DNA from: Oscillospiraceae bacterium
Lineage (GTDB): Bacteria > Bacillota > Clostridia > Oscillospirales > Ruminococcaceae
Direction of reading: 5' to 3'
Assembly (NCBI GenBank): GCA_021199335.1
Contig: JAJQIG010000043.1
Location: 1 to 33,576 of the forward strand
Length of the DNA: 33,576 bases
Each line of letters opens with the position of its first letter. The stretch's first letter is position 1. Below the pieces are notes generated by a model. That model was not told where the DNA came from. It searched no databases and saw only the letters and a program-made list of their open reading frames with translations. Below, one piece after another: positions 8,317 through 15,488 of the stretch. The position numbers and the translations under genes are program-made.

Positions 8317-9571
8317 ATTAACGAAGGAAGAAAAAAGCTGGATATTATACGATGTCGGAAATTCCGCTTTTACGCTTTTGGTATCAACAATTATGCCGAT
8401 TTATTTTAATCGGCTTGCTGAGGATGCGGGGCTGTCCGATGTGGACTATCTGGCATATTGGGGATATGCCGCATCCGTCGCTACCCTAATTGTCGCCCTA
8501 ATGGGACCTATATGCGGCACTCTGGCTGACACAAAGGGTTACAAAAAACCGATTTTTATTATATCGCTCGTTATTGGCGCAATAGGCTGTATCAGTCTTG
8601 GCTTTGCGAAGAACTGGCTTCTGTTCCTTATTATTTATATTATTGCAAAGGTCGGTTATTCGGGAAGCTTGATTTTTTATGACTCCATGCTCCCCGATGT
8701 GACCGCAAATGAGAGGATGGATCATGTATCATCACAGGGATATGCATGGGGTTATATCGGAAGCTGCATCCCATTTATTATTTCTCTTGCGGTTGTGTTA
8801 GGCTCGGACGTTATCGGAATATCAACAGAAACGGCGATGGCAATTGCTTTTGGAATTACGGCTGTGTGGTGGTTTGCGATGACATTGCCTTTGCTTAAAA
8901 GCTATAAGCAAAAATATTATGTTGAAAGGAAACCCCATGCTATAAGGGAGAGCTTTGCAAGATTGGGGACAACCCTTAAAAATGTGCGCAGAGAGAAAAA
9001 GGCGTTTATGTTTCTGTTGGCGTTCTTTTTCTATATCGATGGCGTCTATACCATTATTGATATGGCAACCGCATACGGATCCGCTCTTGGATTTGACAGT
9101 ACGGGGCTTTTGTTGGCGCTTTTGGTAACTCAAATTGTAGCATTTCCTTTTGCAATACTATTTGGAAGAATGGCGCAGAAGTACAAAGCGGAAAATCTGA
9201 TTACAGTATGTATTGTAGCTTATTTCGGAATTGCTGTTTTTGCAATGTTCCTTACATCTCAGACACAATTTTGGATTTTGGCTATCCTTGTGGGAATGTT
9301 TCAGGGCGGTATACAAGCATTATCCCGCTCATATTTCACAAAGATTATACCGTCAAATCAGTCGGGGGAATATTTTGGACTTATGGATATTTGCGGAAAG
9401 GGTGCGGCGTTTATGGGAACAGCTGTTGTCGGTGTGATTTCCCAACTAACAGGGGATATCAACAAGGGCGTGGGAGTAATTGCTGTAATGTTTGCGTTGG
9501 GTATCATATTGTTCAAAAGGGCCGCCATGCTGCCGTCAGACAGAAGCAATGATAATCAAACAACCGAATGA
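8306..9571 (+). CDS. MFS transporter, UMF1 (Atg22-like) type
   Basis: A 421-residue integral membrane protein with about 12 hydrophobic segments. The N-terminus (EEKSWILYDVGNSAFTLLV) is the signature of the UMF1/Atg22-like branch of the major facilitator superfamily. A large cytoplasmic loop of about 50 residues lies near the middle (SYKQKYYVERKPHAIRES and onward). The substrate is unknown; yeast Atg22 exports amino acids from vacuoles, but bacterial members are not characterised well enough to transfer that. It is translated from ATG 8306 inside the end of the phospholipase gene, with GAGGAG upstream. The pairing hints at uptake or export of a lipid breakdown product, which is inference only. 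Confidence 0.85.
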   Translation: MQSKLTKEEKSWILYDVGNSAFTLLVSTIMPIYFNRLAEDAGLSDVDYLAYWGYAASVATLIVALMGPICGTLADTKGYKKPIFIISLVIGAIGCISLGFAKNWLLFLIIYIIAKVGYSGSLIFYDSMLPDVTANERMDHVSSQGYAWGYIGSCIPFIISLAVVLGSDVIGISTETAMAIAFGITAVWWFAMTLPLLKSYKQKYYVERKPHAIRESFARLGTTLKNVRREKKAFMFLLAFFFYIDGVYTIIDMATAYGSALGFDSTGLLLALLVTQIVAFPFAILFGRMAQKYKAENLITVCIVAYFGIAVFAMFLTSQTQFWILAILVGMFQGGIQALSRSYFTKIIPSNQSGEYFGLMDICGKGAAFMGTAVVGVISQLTGDINKGVGVIAVMFALGIILFKRAAMLPSDRSNDNQTTE

Positions 9572-10114
9572 GTTATACATTGGGGGTCTTACATAGTAAG
9601 AACCGATGAAGATGATTAAATTTCGGGCGGTTTGATTTTGGGGGGAATACAGTGAATTATTGGGGCAGAAATAAAAAAGCCGTGTCCGCTTTTGCCGATG
9701 CCTTCCGTTTCTCAGGCGGAGGACATCGGCGACATTGTTCAAGCGCAGCTTGTTAAAGCTGCGCTTGAATATATGGTGGAGAAGCTATCAGTTCGACTGC
9801 CACCGTACAGCCGGAAGGGGTTGTTGGAGAGATAATCTGAACAGTGATTACGACAAGATGGTATTTTTGGCTGAATGGTCAGCTCCCCGAAGGCATATCT
9901 ACTGTTGAAAGCTATGCACCGTCTGCTTGAAAAAGGCTATCTTATCAAGGCAGAAGAAGGCTATAAAATGCAGCCTTATTCTATGTGACAGCAAAAGCAA
10001 GTGGTGGAGCATTATTTTTGAAGCTGATAATGAGGGTGTTGCTTGATATGGGTGTGTCGGAATTACCTACCACCGAACAGACAAAGGGACTTTGCACCGT
10101 TATGTTTTTAGGCG
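9572..10114. other. Intergenic stretch with decayed coding fragments
   Basis: No intact gene is seen. The segment around 9900-9990 reads as a short peptide (HRLLEKGYLIKAEEGYKM) reminiscent of the C-terminal part of a winged-helix repressor such as BlaI/MecI, but stops surround it. A long hairpin lies at 9738-9769. It is probably pseudogene debris. Confidence 0.4.
9738..9769. repeat. Perfect 14-bp hairpin repeat
   Basis: TTCAAGCGCAGCTT and AAGCTGCGCTTGAA form a perfect 14-bp stem around a GTTA loop. The right half (CAGCTTGTTAAAGCTGCGC and the following TTGAAT) recurs at about 6415-6439 after degV. This points to a dispersed hairpin family. Confidence 0.7.
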
Positions 10115-10169
10115 AATAAATATAATAATCCCCGTACTGATTGATTCCGAAGAATCGTCAGTACGGGGA
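10115..10169 (-). terminator. Hairpin terminator downstream of the recombinase gene
   Basis: TCCCCGTACTGA (10129-10140) pairs with TCAGTACGGGGA (10158-10169), with an inner GATTC-CGAA-GAATC extension. On the minus strand it is followed by TTATTATATTTATT. If the island model is right, this hairpin originally belonged to ppdK before the insertion. Confidence 0.6.
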
Positions 10170-10182
10170 CTTATTTGTTTTA

Positions 10183-12021
10183 TCAGCCTATGTCAAGACA
10201 AGCCTTAACGTTTAAATCTTGCCATCGGCTTTCTCGGAGATACGCTCCGTGAGCCTTTCTCCACTTTTCCACAGTTTCAAACGGGATGATGAAATTCCAC
10301 ACCAAATCAATTCCCGAATTACTTCTTGTCCTTGATTGCAGCCTGTGCAGCGGTATCATTAGGGATAATCTTTCTCTGTCGCCCTCGCATAGCTCTGCAC
10401 CGCCGATACTGTAATCACGATTAAGGCTGAAGTGCCATTGATAGCGGTTGCCGTTGGGAACAATTCTTGAAACAGCTCTATCAACAAAATCATAGGAGAG
10501 TATGAAATTATCATCGGCAAGAAATCTCTCAGCAGCAGAAATATCTGATAGCAGCTTTTCAAAATCACTGTCGGAACTCTGCTTATCTTTGGTTTGAAGT
10601 TCATCAATCTGACCCGCGTAAAGGCTACGCATTTCGGAATATTCAGCCTTGCTGATACTGCCGTCAGCAAGCATATCAAGCAGATTTCTGATTTTGCTTT
10701 GCAGTTTCTCAATCTGTTTTTCGCTGTCCTTAACGCTGTCAACCACAACGTTATTTTTATAATACTTTTTAATGCCGTCAAGCGTAGCAAGGACATCCTT
10801 TCTGAAATCCTTGACAGCAGTCGTGCAGAGAATTTCTCTCATCATATTCATTTTCCACTCGGTAATCGGCGCTTCACCGCAGTACCCGTCGGTGTCCAAG
10901 CCCAGCTTCACTCTCGGTGCAGCCTTGCCGTTGTTCACTTGGTTGTAGCAGACATAATTGTAAGTAACATTGCCCTCATTATCCTTGTGATAACGGTTTT
11001 TTCTGAATTTCGAGCCACAGGAACAGCGAAGTTTTCTTACCCACACATCAGAGGATATTTTTCTGCTGTGAGTTTTCGCTTCTCCGTCCTGAACAAGGGT
11101 CGGGATATACTTGGATTTACGAATTTCTTGAACCCTGTCCCATTGTTCTTCGGATATAATCGGTTGCCAATTACCTTTCTTGTATTCATAAGAAGCGGTG
11201 TCATTATTTTTAATCCGCTTCTGTTCAAGATAGTTGTTACTGTGGGACTGATAGTATGCGTGATAACCTTTGTAGGTTGCGTTTTTGAGTATCGCAGATA
11301 CAGCACCTGCCGTCCACTTGACCAATCCCGAAGCGTTTTTCCTGTGAGCCGAGAGCAACGCTTTTGAGATTTTCAAGCAGCCATTTCCTTGCTCATACAT
11401 ATCGTAAATCATTCTGACAGTTTCGGCATCTCCGGGAATTATGATGTAAGTGTTTTCTTCGGGGTTCCATTTGCCGCTTTCGTCAATGTTGCGTTTCAAC
11501 TCATAGCCTAAGATATTGCCGTTGCCGTAGATAACATTCTTTTCACGGCTGATGTGCTGACCTGCCTTGACACGTTCGGAAACCTTGCGGCTTTCTTCCT
11601 GTGCAAGCGTAGCCATAATCGTAAGTCTGAGTTCTCCATCTCCGTTCATAGTCCAGATATTATCGTCAACGAAGTAGACTTCAATGTTCTTGTTACGGAG
11701 TTCACGGGTATGAGTGAGCGTATCAACGGTGTTTCTTGCGAAACGACAAACCTCACGAGTAACGATAAGGTCAAATTTACCTGTTTTGGAGTCCTCAATC
11801 ATTTTCATAAACGCAGGTCTTTTCTTTGTCTGTGTGCCTGTGATACCCTCGTCAATGTAGCGGTCAACTACATTCCAGTTCGGAAAACGCTTGGCTATGT
11901 CCTCGTACCACTGCATTTGATTTTCCAATGCTGATAATTGAGCCTCGTGTTCGGTAGAAACTCTGCCATAGAACACTACTGTTCGGTGACGATTGCGGTC
12001 TAAATCTCGGTCATAATGCAT
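10183..12021 (-). CDS. Large serine recombinase of the island
   Basis: The 612-residue product has an N-terminal resolvase domain (about residues 14-155) with the catalytic serine in GRVSTEHE (Ser22) and the arginine-containing EVCRFARN. It also has a recombinase domain (about 180-300), a zinc-ribbon-like region with CSCG near 333 and YVCYN near 357, and a coiled coil (about 430-500), as in TnpX/phiC31-type integrases. It should cut and join DNA to insert or excise the island. Start ATG 12021 is only one base from AGGAGG, poor spacing, but no better in-frame start exists before the catalytic domain. Codons 557-573 are the 49-bp att repeat. The final 39 codons lie outside the island boundary, so they are probably read from host flank or an older element. 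Confidence 0.9.
   Translation of the reverse strand: MHYDRDLDRNRHRTVVFYGRVSTEHEAQLSALENQMQWYEDIAKRFPNWNVVDRYIDEGITGTQTKKRPAFMKMIEDSKTGKFDLIVTREVCRFARNTVDTLTHTRELRNKNIEVYFVDDNIWTMNGDGELRLTIMATLAQEESRKVSERVKAGQHISREKNVIYGNGNILGYELKRNIDESGKWNPEENTYIIIPGDAETVRMIYDMYEQGNGCLKISKALLSAHRKNASGLVKWTAGAVSAILKNATYKGYHAYYQSHSNNYLEQKRIKNNDTASYEYKKGNWQPIISEEQWDRVQEIRKSKYIPTLVQDGEAKTHSRKISSDVWVRKLRCSCGSKFRKNRYHKDNEGNVTYNYVCYNQVNNGKAAPRVKLGLDTDGYCGEAPITEWKMNMMREILCTTAVKDFRKDVLATLDGIKKYYKNNVVVDSVKDSEKQIEKLQSKIRNLLDMLADGSISKAEYSEMRSLYAGQIDELQTKDKQSSDSDFEKLLSDISAAERFLADDNFILSYDFVDRAVSRIVPNGNRYQWHFSLNRDYSIGGAELCEGDRERLSLMIPLHRLQSRTRSNSGIDLVWNFIIPFETVEKWRKAHGAYLRESRWQDLNVKACLDIG
10303..10351. repeat. Left att site: 49-bp direct repeat inside the recombinase gene
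   Basis: This 49-bp sequence (starting CAAATCAATTCCCGAATTAC, ending CCTGTGCAGC) is identical, in the same orientation, to 18882-18930. Identity stops sharply on both sides. In the recombinase it encodes roughly LHRLQSRTRSNSGIDL; in ppdK the same bases encode the last residues of that enzyme in another frame. Confidence 0.9.
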
Positions 12022-12065
12022 ACCTCCTGTGATGTTATTTTCATATCGCTTTTACACATTAAAGT

Positions 12066-12094
12066 ATAATATCGTAAGCGCAAAGGTTTGTCAA
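12066..12094 (-). promoter_or_regulatory. Sigma-A promoter of the recombinase
   Basis: Minus-strand TTGACA (12089-12094) and TATTAT (12066-12071) are separated by 17 bases, 44 bases upstream of the start codon. Confidence 0.8.
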
Positions 12095-12159
12095 GAGGTC
12101 AGCAGGGTATGACGGATTTTTCTGTTAGTTTTCGGGGTTGTTTTTATGGGAATATGTCG

Positions 12160-12188
12160 TTGATTTTGAAAGGAAGATGTGATATAAT
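12160..12188 (+). promoter_or_regulatory. Sigma-A promoter of the nitroreductase gene
   Basis: TTGATT (12160-12165) and TATAAT (12183-12188) are separated by 17 bases. It is followed by a GGAGGTGAT ribosome site and a TTG start at 12225. Confidence 0.75.
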
Positions 12189-12224
12189 GAGGTTGGCAAA
12201 TCGAAATTTACGGAGGTGATATAA

Positions 12225-12767
12225 TTGAATGTCATAGAAATAATTAACAAAAGGCATAGTTACAGAGGTAAGTATAAAGCTGATACTGTTCCCAGAGAAG
12301 ATTTAATAACAATAATGAAAGCGGGGCTGAACGCTCCGTCAGGTTGTAATAAGTAAACAACAAGTCTAATAGCAGTTGATGATAAAGATGTATTGAAAAA
12401 ACTACATGGAGTTATAAATCCACCGGTTGGAGAAACGGCTCCCGCTATGATATGCGTTTTAACACAAAGAATACCTGCATACAGGGAAAAGTGCTTTGCA
12501 GTTCAAGATTATTCCGCTGCAATTGAAAATATGTTGTTAGCTATAGTTGAACTTGGATATCAGAGCTGTTGGTATGAAGGACACATCACCGATGAAGATA
12601 AAATTGGTTATCAAATGGCTCAAATCTTAAATGTACCTGACAACTTTGAGTTAGTGTGTTTTTTGCCTGTTGGTATTGCCGAAACAGAACCGACTTTACC
12701 TAAGAAGCGAACTTTTGAGGAACGAGCATGGTTTAATGCCTTTCCTAATATTCAAGAAGAATTTTAG
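12225..12767 (+). pseudogene. Nitroreductase family protein, interrupted by one stop codon
   Basis: Reading from TTG 12225 (ribosome site GGAGGTGAT) gives a continuous 180-codon nitroreductase frame broken only by TAA at 12354-12356. The peptide before the stop ends NAPSGCNK and the frame resumes TTSLIAVDD. The expected residue at the stop is glutamine, so a CAA-to-TAA change is the simplest explanation. The family uses FMN and NAD(P)H to reduce nitro groups or flavins; RHSYRG-like KRHSYRG and NAPSGCNK are FMN-contact regions, and GYQSCWYEG near residue 115 is also typical. As it stands only a 43-residue peptide, or a restart product of about 124 residues from ATG 12393, could be made; both would lack part of the FMN site. 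The promoter looks intact, so the mutation may be recent. Confidence 0.8.
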
Positions 12768-12830
12768 TATGCGGCAAATTCTAATTTATCGCAAAAACTA
12801 AACTCGCCTTTGTTACTTGTGGCGTATGTA

Positions 12831-12884
12831 ATGCAATGATACTTTTGACATTCGCTTGCACTCCTATCAAAAGTATCATTGCGT
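12831..12884. repeat. Long perfect hairpin
   Basis: GCAATGATACTTTTGA (12833-12848) pairs perfectly with TCAAAAGTATCATTGC (12867-12882) across an 18-base loop, and the outer bases extend it with one wobble. There is no T-tract, so it does not look like a terminator. Confidence 0.8.
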
Positions 12885-13091
12885 CAGACGTTCCCTCTGA
12901 ACTCCCCATTCGGCAATACTGCCTCAGAAAAAATAAAAAGCAAAATTGAAAATCAATGTGTAAGCTGTGTAAAGTGCGATTGCATATTTACGTAGCTTTG
13001 CTTTTTCAGCTTCGGTTTACACATCCTACACGGCAAATCTGAAATCGCTGCTTATAAAATTTTCTGAAAAAGTAATGGATAATCTGAATTT

Positions 13092-13414
13092 TTGGGACAG
13101 TTTGATTGTCATGTTTGTCAGATTGTCCAAGAGAAAATCTCATCACAGAAATTTTGAAAATATGCTGAACATTCACAGCAAGCATATGATTCGGGTACCC
13201 GAAATCAGAAAAATTTATGCTTGCTCTTTATCGTGAACAAAAAGAGCAAGCATATGACTTGTACGGACATTTTTGAATTTTCAGAGAAAATACAAAGCCG
13301 ACAAGTCAGAAAATTTTATGCTTACTCTTCTCGTGAACTTCAAGAGCAAGCATAGCGAATGTAGCTACACTTTCGATTTTTTGAAAAAATCTCAGTCTGC
13401 CATTCGCAAAATTT
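13092..13414. repeat. Array of alternating conserved and variable-arm hairpins
   Basis: Conserved stem-loops occur at 13161-13186 (short form), 13216-13254 (14-bp stem TATGCTTGCTCTTT/AAAGAGCAAGCATA) and 13317-13354 (13 bp, one mismatch). The loops share TGAAC. Between them are inverted repeats with different arms: TTGGGACA/TGTCCAA (13092-13130), TTCGGGTACCCGAA (13190-13203), TGACTTGT/ACAAGTCA (13255-13308) and GCGAATG/CATTCGC (13355-13407). The last three are each followed by (G)AAAA(A)TT(T). I know no family with this layout. Confidence 0.75.
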
Positions 13415-13446
13415 CGCTTGTTGGGAAAACCCAAACCCCTTTGAAA

Positions 13447-13470
13447 AAAGCTCGGCAATGTTGCCGAGCA
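13447..13470 (-). terminator. Second terminator of the restriction operon
   Basis: On the minus strand GCTCGGCAA pairs with TTGCCGAGC and is followed by TTTTTTC. It is the second of two hairpins in tandem after the ASCH gene. Confidence 0.85.
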
Positions 13471-13478
13471 GAAATGCA

Positions 13479-13510
13479 AAACCTCGCTCAGATTTAAACT
13501 GAGCGAGGTT
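13479..13510 (-). terminator. First terminator of the restriction operon
   Basis: AACCTCGCTCAG pairs perfectly with CTGAGCGAGGTT (12 bp), followed on the minus strand by TTTGCATTT. It lies 15 bases past the ASCH stop codon. Confidence 0.75.
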
Positions 13511-13524
13511 ACACTACAGAAAAA

Positions 13525-13896
13525 TCAATCAATATACACATAAGATTGCGGAGCTTGTTTTATTCCGTAATCCGATAATTGTTTTGGTGTATCGTATACT
13601 TTTATATTTTTTAATTTGTACGCAAAAGCTGTATCCTTTCCGCGGTAATAAGTAAAGAAAAACTTTTTTGTTATTCCTGCGGCTGTTTTGGCTATCTGCC
13701 AAATTTCTTTGGGAGAGCCTTCTAATATCTCTTCTATCTCTGCCTCTCCGACCACTTCTTTTTGTGGAGAAGAAGCATAAAAAATAATACGCTTTACTTC
13801 TTTCTTTGGCTTGCTTTTTCTGAATTCATACTTTTTTTTACCCTCAAGGATTACCTTAGCATATTGAGGTTTAATCGACAATAACACTGTGGACAT
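13525..13896 (-). CDS. ASCH-domain protein
   Basis: The 123-residue product is a single ASCH domain (PUA-like fold). The signature is LLSIKPQYAKVILEGKKKYEFRK at about residues 5-27, with a later strand VVGEAEIEEIL near 48. ASCH proteins bind nucleic acids or modified nucleosides; E. coli YqfB of this fold hydrolyses N4-acetylcytidine. The start overlaps the end of the acetyltransferase gene by 26 bp, so the two are translationally coupled and probably work together. It is the last gene of the operon, followed by tandem terminators. Whether it is an enzyme, an RNA/DNA reader or a regulator cannot be told from the sequence. Confidence 0.8.
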   Translation of the reverse strand: MSTVLLSIKPQYAKVILEGKKKYEFRKSKPKKEVKRIIFYASSPQKEVVGEAEIEEILEGSPKEIWQIAKTAAGITKKFFFTYYRGKDTAFAYKLKNIKVYDTPKQLSDYGIKQAPQSYVYID

Positions 13897-14959
13897 CGAT
13901 ATTACCCTTCCTTAAAATAAGTTTAAATTGCTCTGTAGACAATCGTGTTTCAGTAGGATAACCGGACCCCCAACATCCATTATTGCTAAGCCAGTCCATA
14001 TTGACATTATTCCCTTGACCAAAGTATCCATAATAAACCAGTTCTACCGCAACAAGTACATTTCTTTTATATAAATCTTCTAGTTGAGTAGTTGTATAAA
14101 CAGATTTATTTCCTACAAGTTTCAGGTAATCATTATAAGACAACAAATGCTTGCCATACTTATTAATATAAGTTATTTTCTTAACAACGCAGTATGTAGT
14201 TAAACACGACTTATATCGCTTGCCTATTTCTCCAGTGAATTTGCGATATATAAATATTGGTTCACCTTGATTGTAATGATATGTTGAAGATGGTGAGCCG
14301 AGGTAGATTTTAGAAATTCCGTTTGATACATCCAAGACACTTTTAATGCTATTGCTGTATTTTAACTCTGAATACGGAAATAGGATGTCGTGAAAATTGT
14401 CATCAATAATCAGGTAACCGGATTTTTCAAAATTCGGATTTATAAATGGAAAGGCTTTATAAGGATTGCTGTAATCAATATTGCTTCTGCTTCTCATATA
14501 TACACATTCATTATTGTTATTCTTTCCGACAGGAACAAATCCGAATTTATCAAGTTGAGTTATTAAATCAGTATGCTTTTCAAATACTGTAACATAAATT
14601 TCTTCGCACATGGATTTTTGCCATTTCCATAACACTAATCCGATTGAACCTTCACCCAATCTTTGCCCACGATAGCGTTCTGCAATACGAAGTGTACTGA
14701 TTTTTATTCTCGGTATAGATGGCAGTTCTTTATCTTTTAGTTTTATAATTTCATTCTCTGTTTTTATGCAAACAAAAGCACCTAAACCTTCATCATCGTT
14801 AAAAACTAAGGCTGTTTTCCCATCAGCAGACTTTTTATTAAACCATTCAACAAAGCCGGTGCTTTCTGCTGTTCCCGGGTAATCATTCTTCAACTCATCA
14901 AAGAATTTATCGTTGAGGTCTATTTCAGAAAATGTTCTCAGTTCAAATTTACCTGCCAT
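13871..14959 (-). CDS. GNAT acetyltransferase with C-terminal PUA-like domain
   Basis: The 362-residue product has an N-terminal GNAT fold (about residues 1-155) with the acetyl-CoA loop RGQRLGEG at 97-104 and the typical closing segment LITQLDKFGFVPVG near 132-145. Residues about 165-362 form a second domain of different character (IYLGSPSSTYHYNQGEPIFIY and TTYCVVKKITYI). By pattern I suspect a PUA/EVE-like nucleic-acid-binding fold, but this is inference. The acceptor of the acetyl group is unknown. The ATG follows GAGGAGG by five bases. The gene sits 13 bp after the P-loop kinase and overlaps the ASCH gene. The local sequence is clearly AT-rich compared with ppdK. Confidence 0.7.
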   Translation of the reverse strand: MAGKFELRTFSEIDLNDKFFDELKNDYPGTAESTGFVEWFNKKSADGKTALVFNDDEGLGAFVCIKTENEIIKLKDKELPSIPRIKISTLRIAERYRGQRLGEGSIGLVLWKWQKSMCEEIYVTVFEKHTDLITQLDKFGFVPVGKNNNNECVYMRSRSNIDYSNPYKAFPFINPNFEKSGYLIIDDNFHDILFPYSELKYSNSIKSVLDVSNGISKIYLGSPSSTYHYNQGEPIFIYRKFTGEIGKRYKSCLTTYCVVKKITYINKYGKHLLSYNDYLKLVGNKSVYTTTQLEDLYKRNVLVAVELVYYGYFGQGNNVNMDWLSNNGCWGSGYPTETRLSTEQFKLILRKGNIDVHSVIVD

Positions 14960-14972
14960 AATATCCTCCTCG

Positions 14973-15488
14973 TCATATGCTTTTTATAAAATTAATCGCA
15001 GAGTTCAAATCGTCTTTTCCGTGTGTTATCATAAGTTTTGCCGATAAAGTTTCTGATACTTCTTTTGCATAAATTTCTTCTTCGTTTTGAAAACTTGCAA
15101 TCTCTCCAAGGGCACAAATAACACCATCTCTTATTTTTCGGCGTTCAGCAATAATCTCCGGTTTTTCTGTTAGTAATACTATTGCTTGTAGTTGTAAATT
15201 AAGAAAAGTATCTATGCCTATTCTTACGATTTCTTTCTTACTGTTTAATAAGCAAAAATGTCCATCTAAAATATACTTATTACCGGCAGACTCTAATCTT
15301 TTAACAGCATTTAAAAGATGATATTGATTATCTTCTATATCTACACTCAATTTATCTGATGAAAAATACTGCTTCTTTTCATCAGCAATAAGCGAACTGG
15401 CTGTGTAGGTGTTGATTCCCAGACTTTCTTTTACAATATCACAAAAATAAGATTTACCGACTCCGTGAACACCACTAATAAAAATCAT
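14973..15488 (-). CDS. P-loop kinase-like ATP-binding protein
   Basis: The 171-residue product is a compact P-loop protein of the nucleoside/nucleotide kinase type. It has Walker A GVHGVGKS at residues 6-13, an YILDGHFCLL strand near 72-83 in the Walker B position, and a lid-like IAERRKIRDG near 113. Similar small ATP-binding proteins are found in defence islands. A substrate-phosphorylating kinase is more likely than a mechanical ATPase, because there is no sensor or helical AAA lid. The substrate is unknown. The start codon overlaps the preceding stop (ATGA) with GAGGAG upstream, so it is strictly coupled to the nuclease-like gene. Confidence 0.75.
   Translation of the reverse strand: MIFISGVHGVGKSYFCDIVKESLGINTYTASSLIADEKKQYFSSDKLSVDIEDNQYHLLNAVKRLESAGNKYILDGHFCLLNSKKEIVRIGIDTFLNLQLQAIVLLTEKPEIIAERRKIRDGVICALGEIASFQNEEEIYAKEVSETLSAKLMITHGKDDLNSAINFIKSI

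Larger units (their letters stand above)
12768..13446. other. Palindrome-rich non-coding region of the island
   Basis: No gene is supported in this stretch. It contains a 16-bp hairpin (12831-12884), an 8-bp inverted repeat ATGTGTAA/TTACACAT (12956-12963 and 13017-13024) with an inner AAGCTG/CAGCTT, and the alternating hairpin array at 13092-13414. Such density of structure is typical of DNA recognised in single-stranded or cruciform form, or of a structured RNA. Confidence 0.7.

Noticed and set aside
10594-11367. 257-residue open frame on the plus strand opposite the recombinase
   Set aside because: It lies antisense to a well-supported gene and has no recognisable domain or ribosome site.
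12354-12356. Recoding of TAA as glutamine in the nitroreductase
   Set aside because: Other genes in the window use TAA as a normal stop, so a nonsense mutation is simpler.
13092-13414. CRISPR array
   Set aside because: The units are hairpins of unequal spacing (about 55 and 101 bases), the intervening arms are self-complementary, and there are no cas genes.
13092-13414. Type III toxin-antitoxin RNA repeats or a retron RNA
   Set aside because: No ToxN-like toxin or reverse transcriptase gene is adjacent, and the repeats are not simple tandem direct repeats.
13273-13497. 74-residue open frame across the palindrome array
   Set aside because: It spans the hairpins and terminator stems, lacks a ribosome site and has low-complexity composition.
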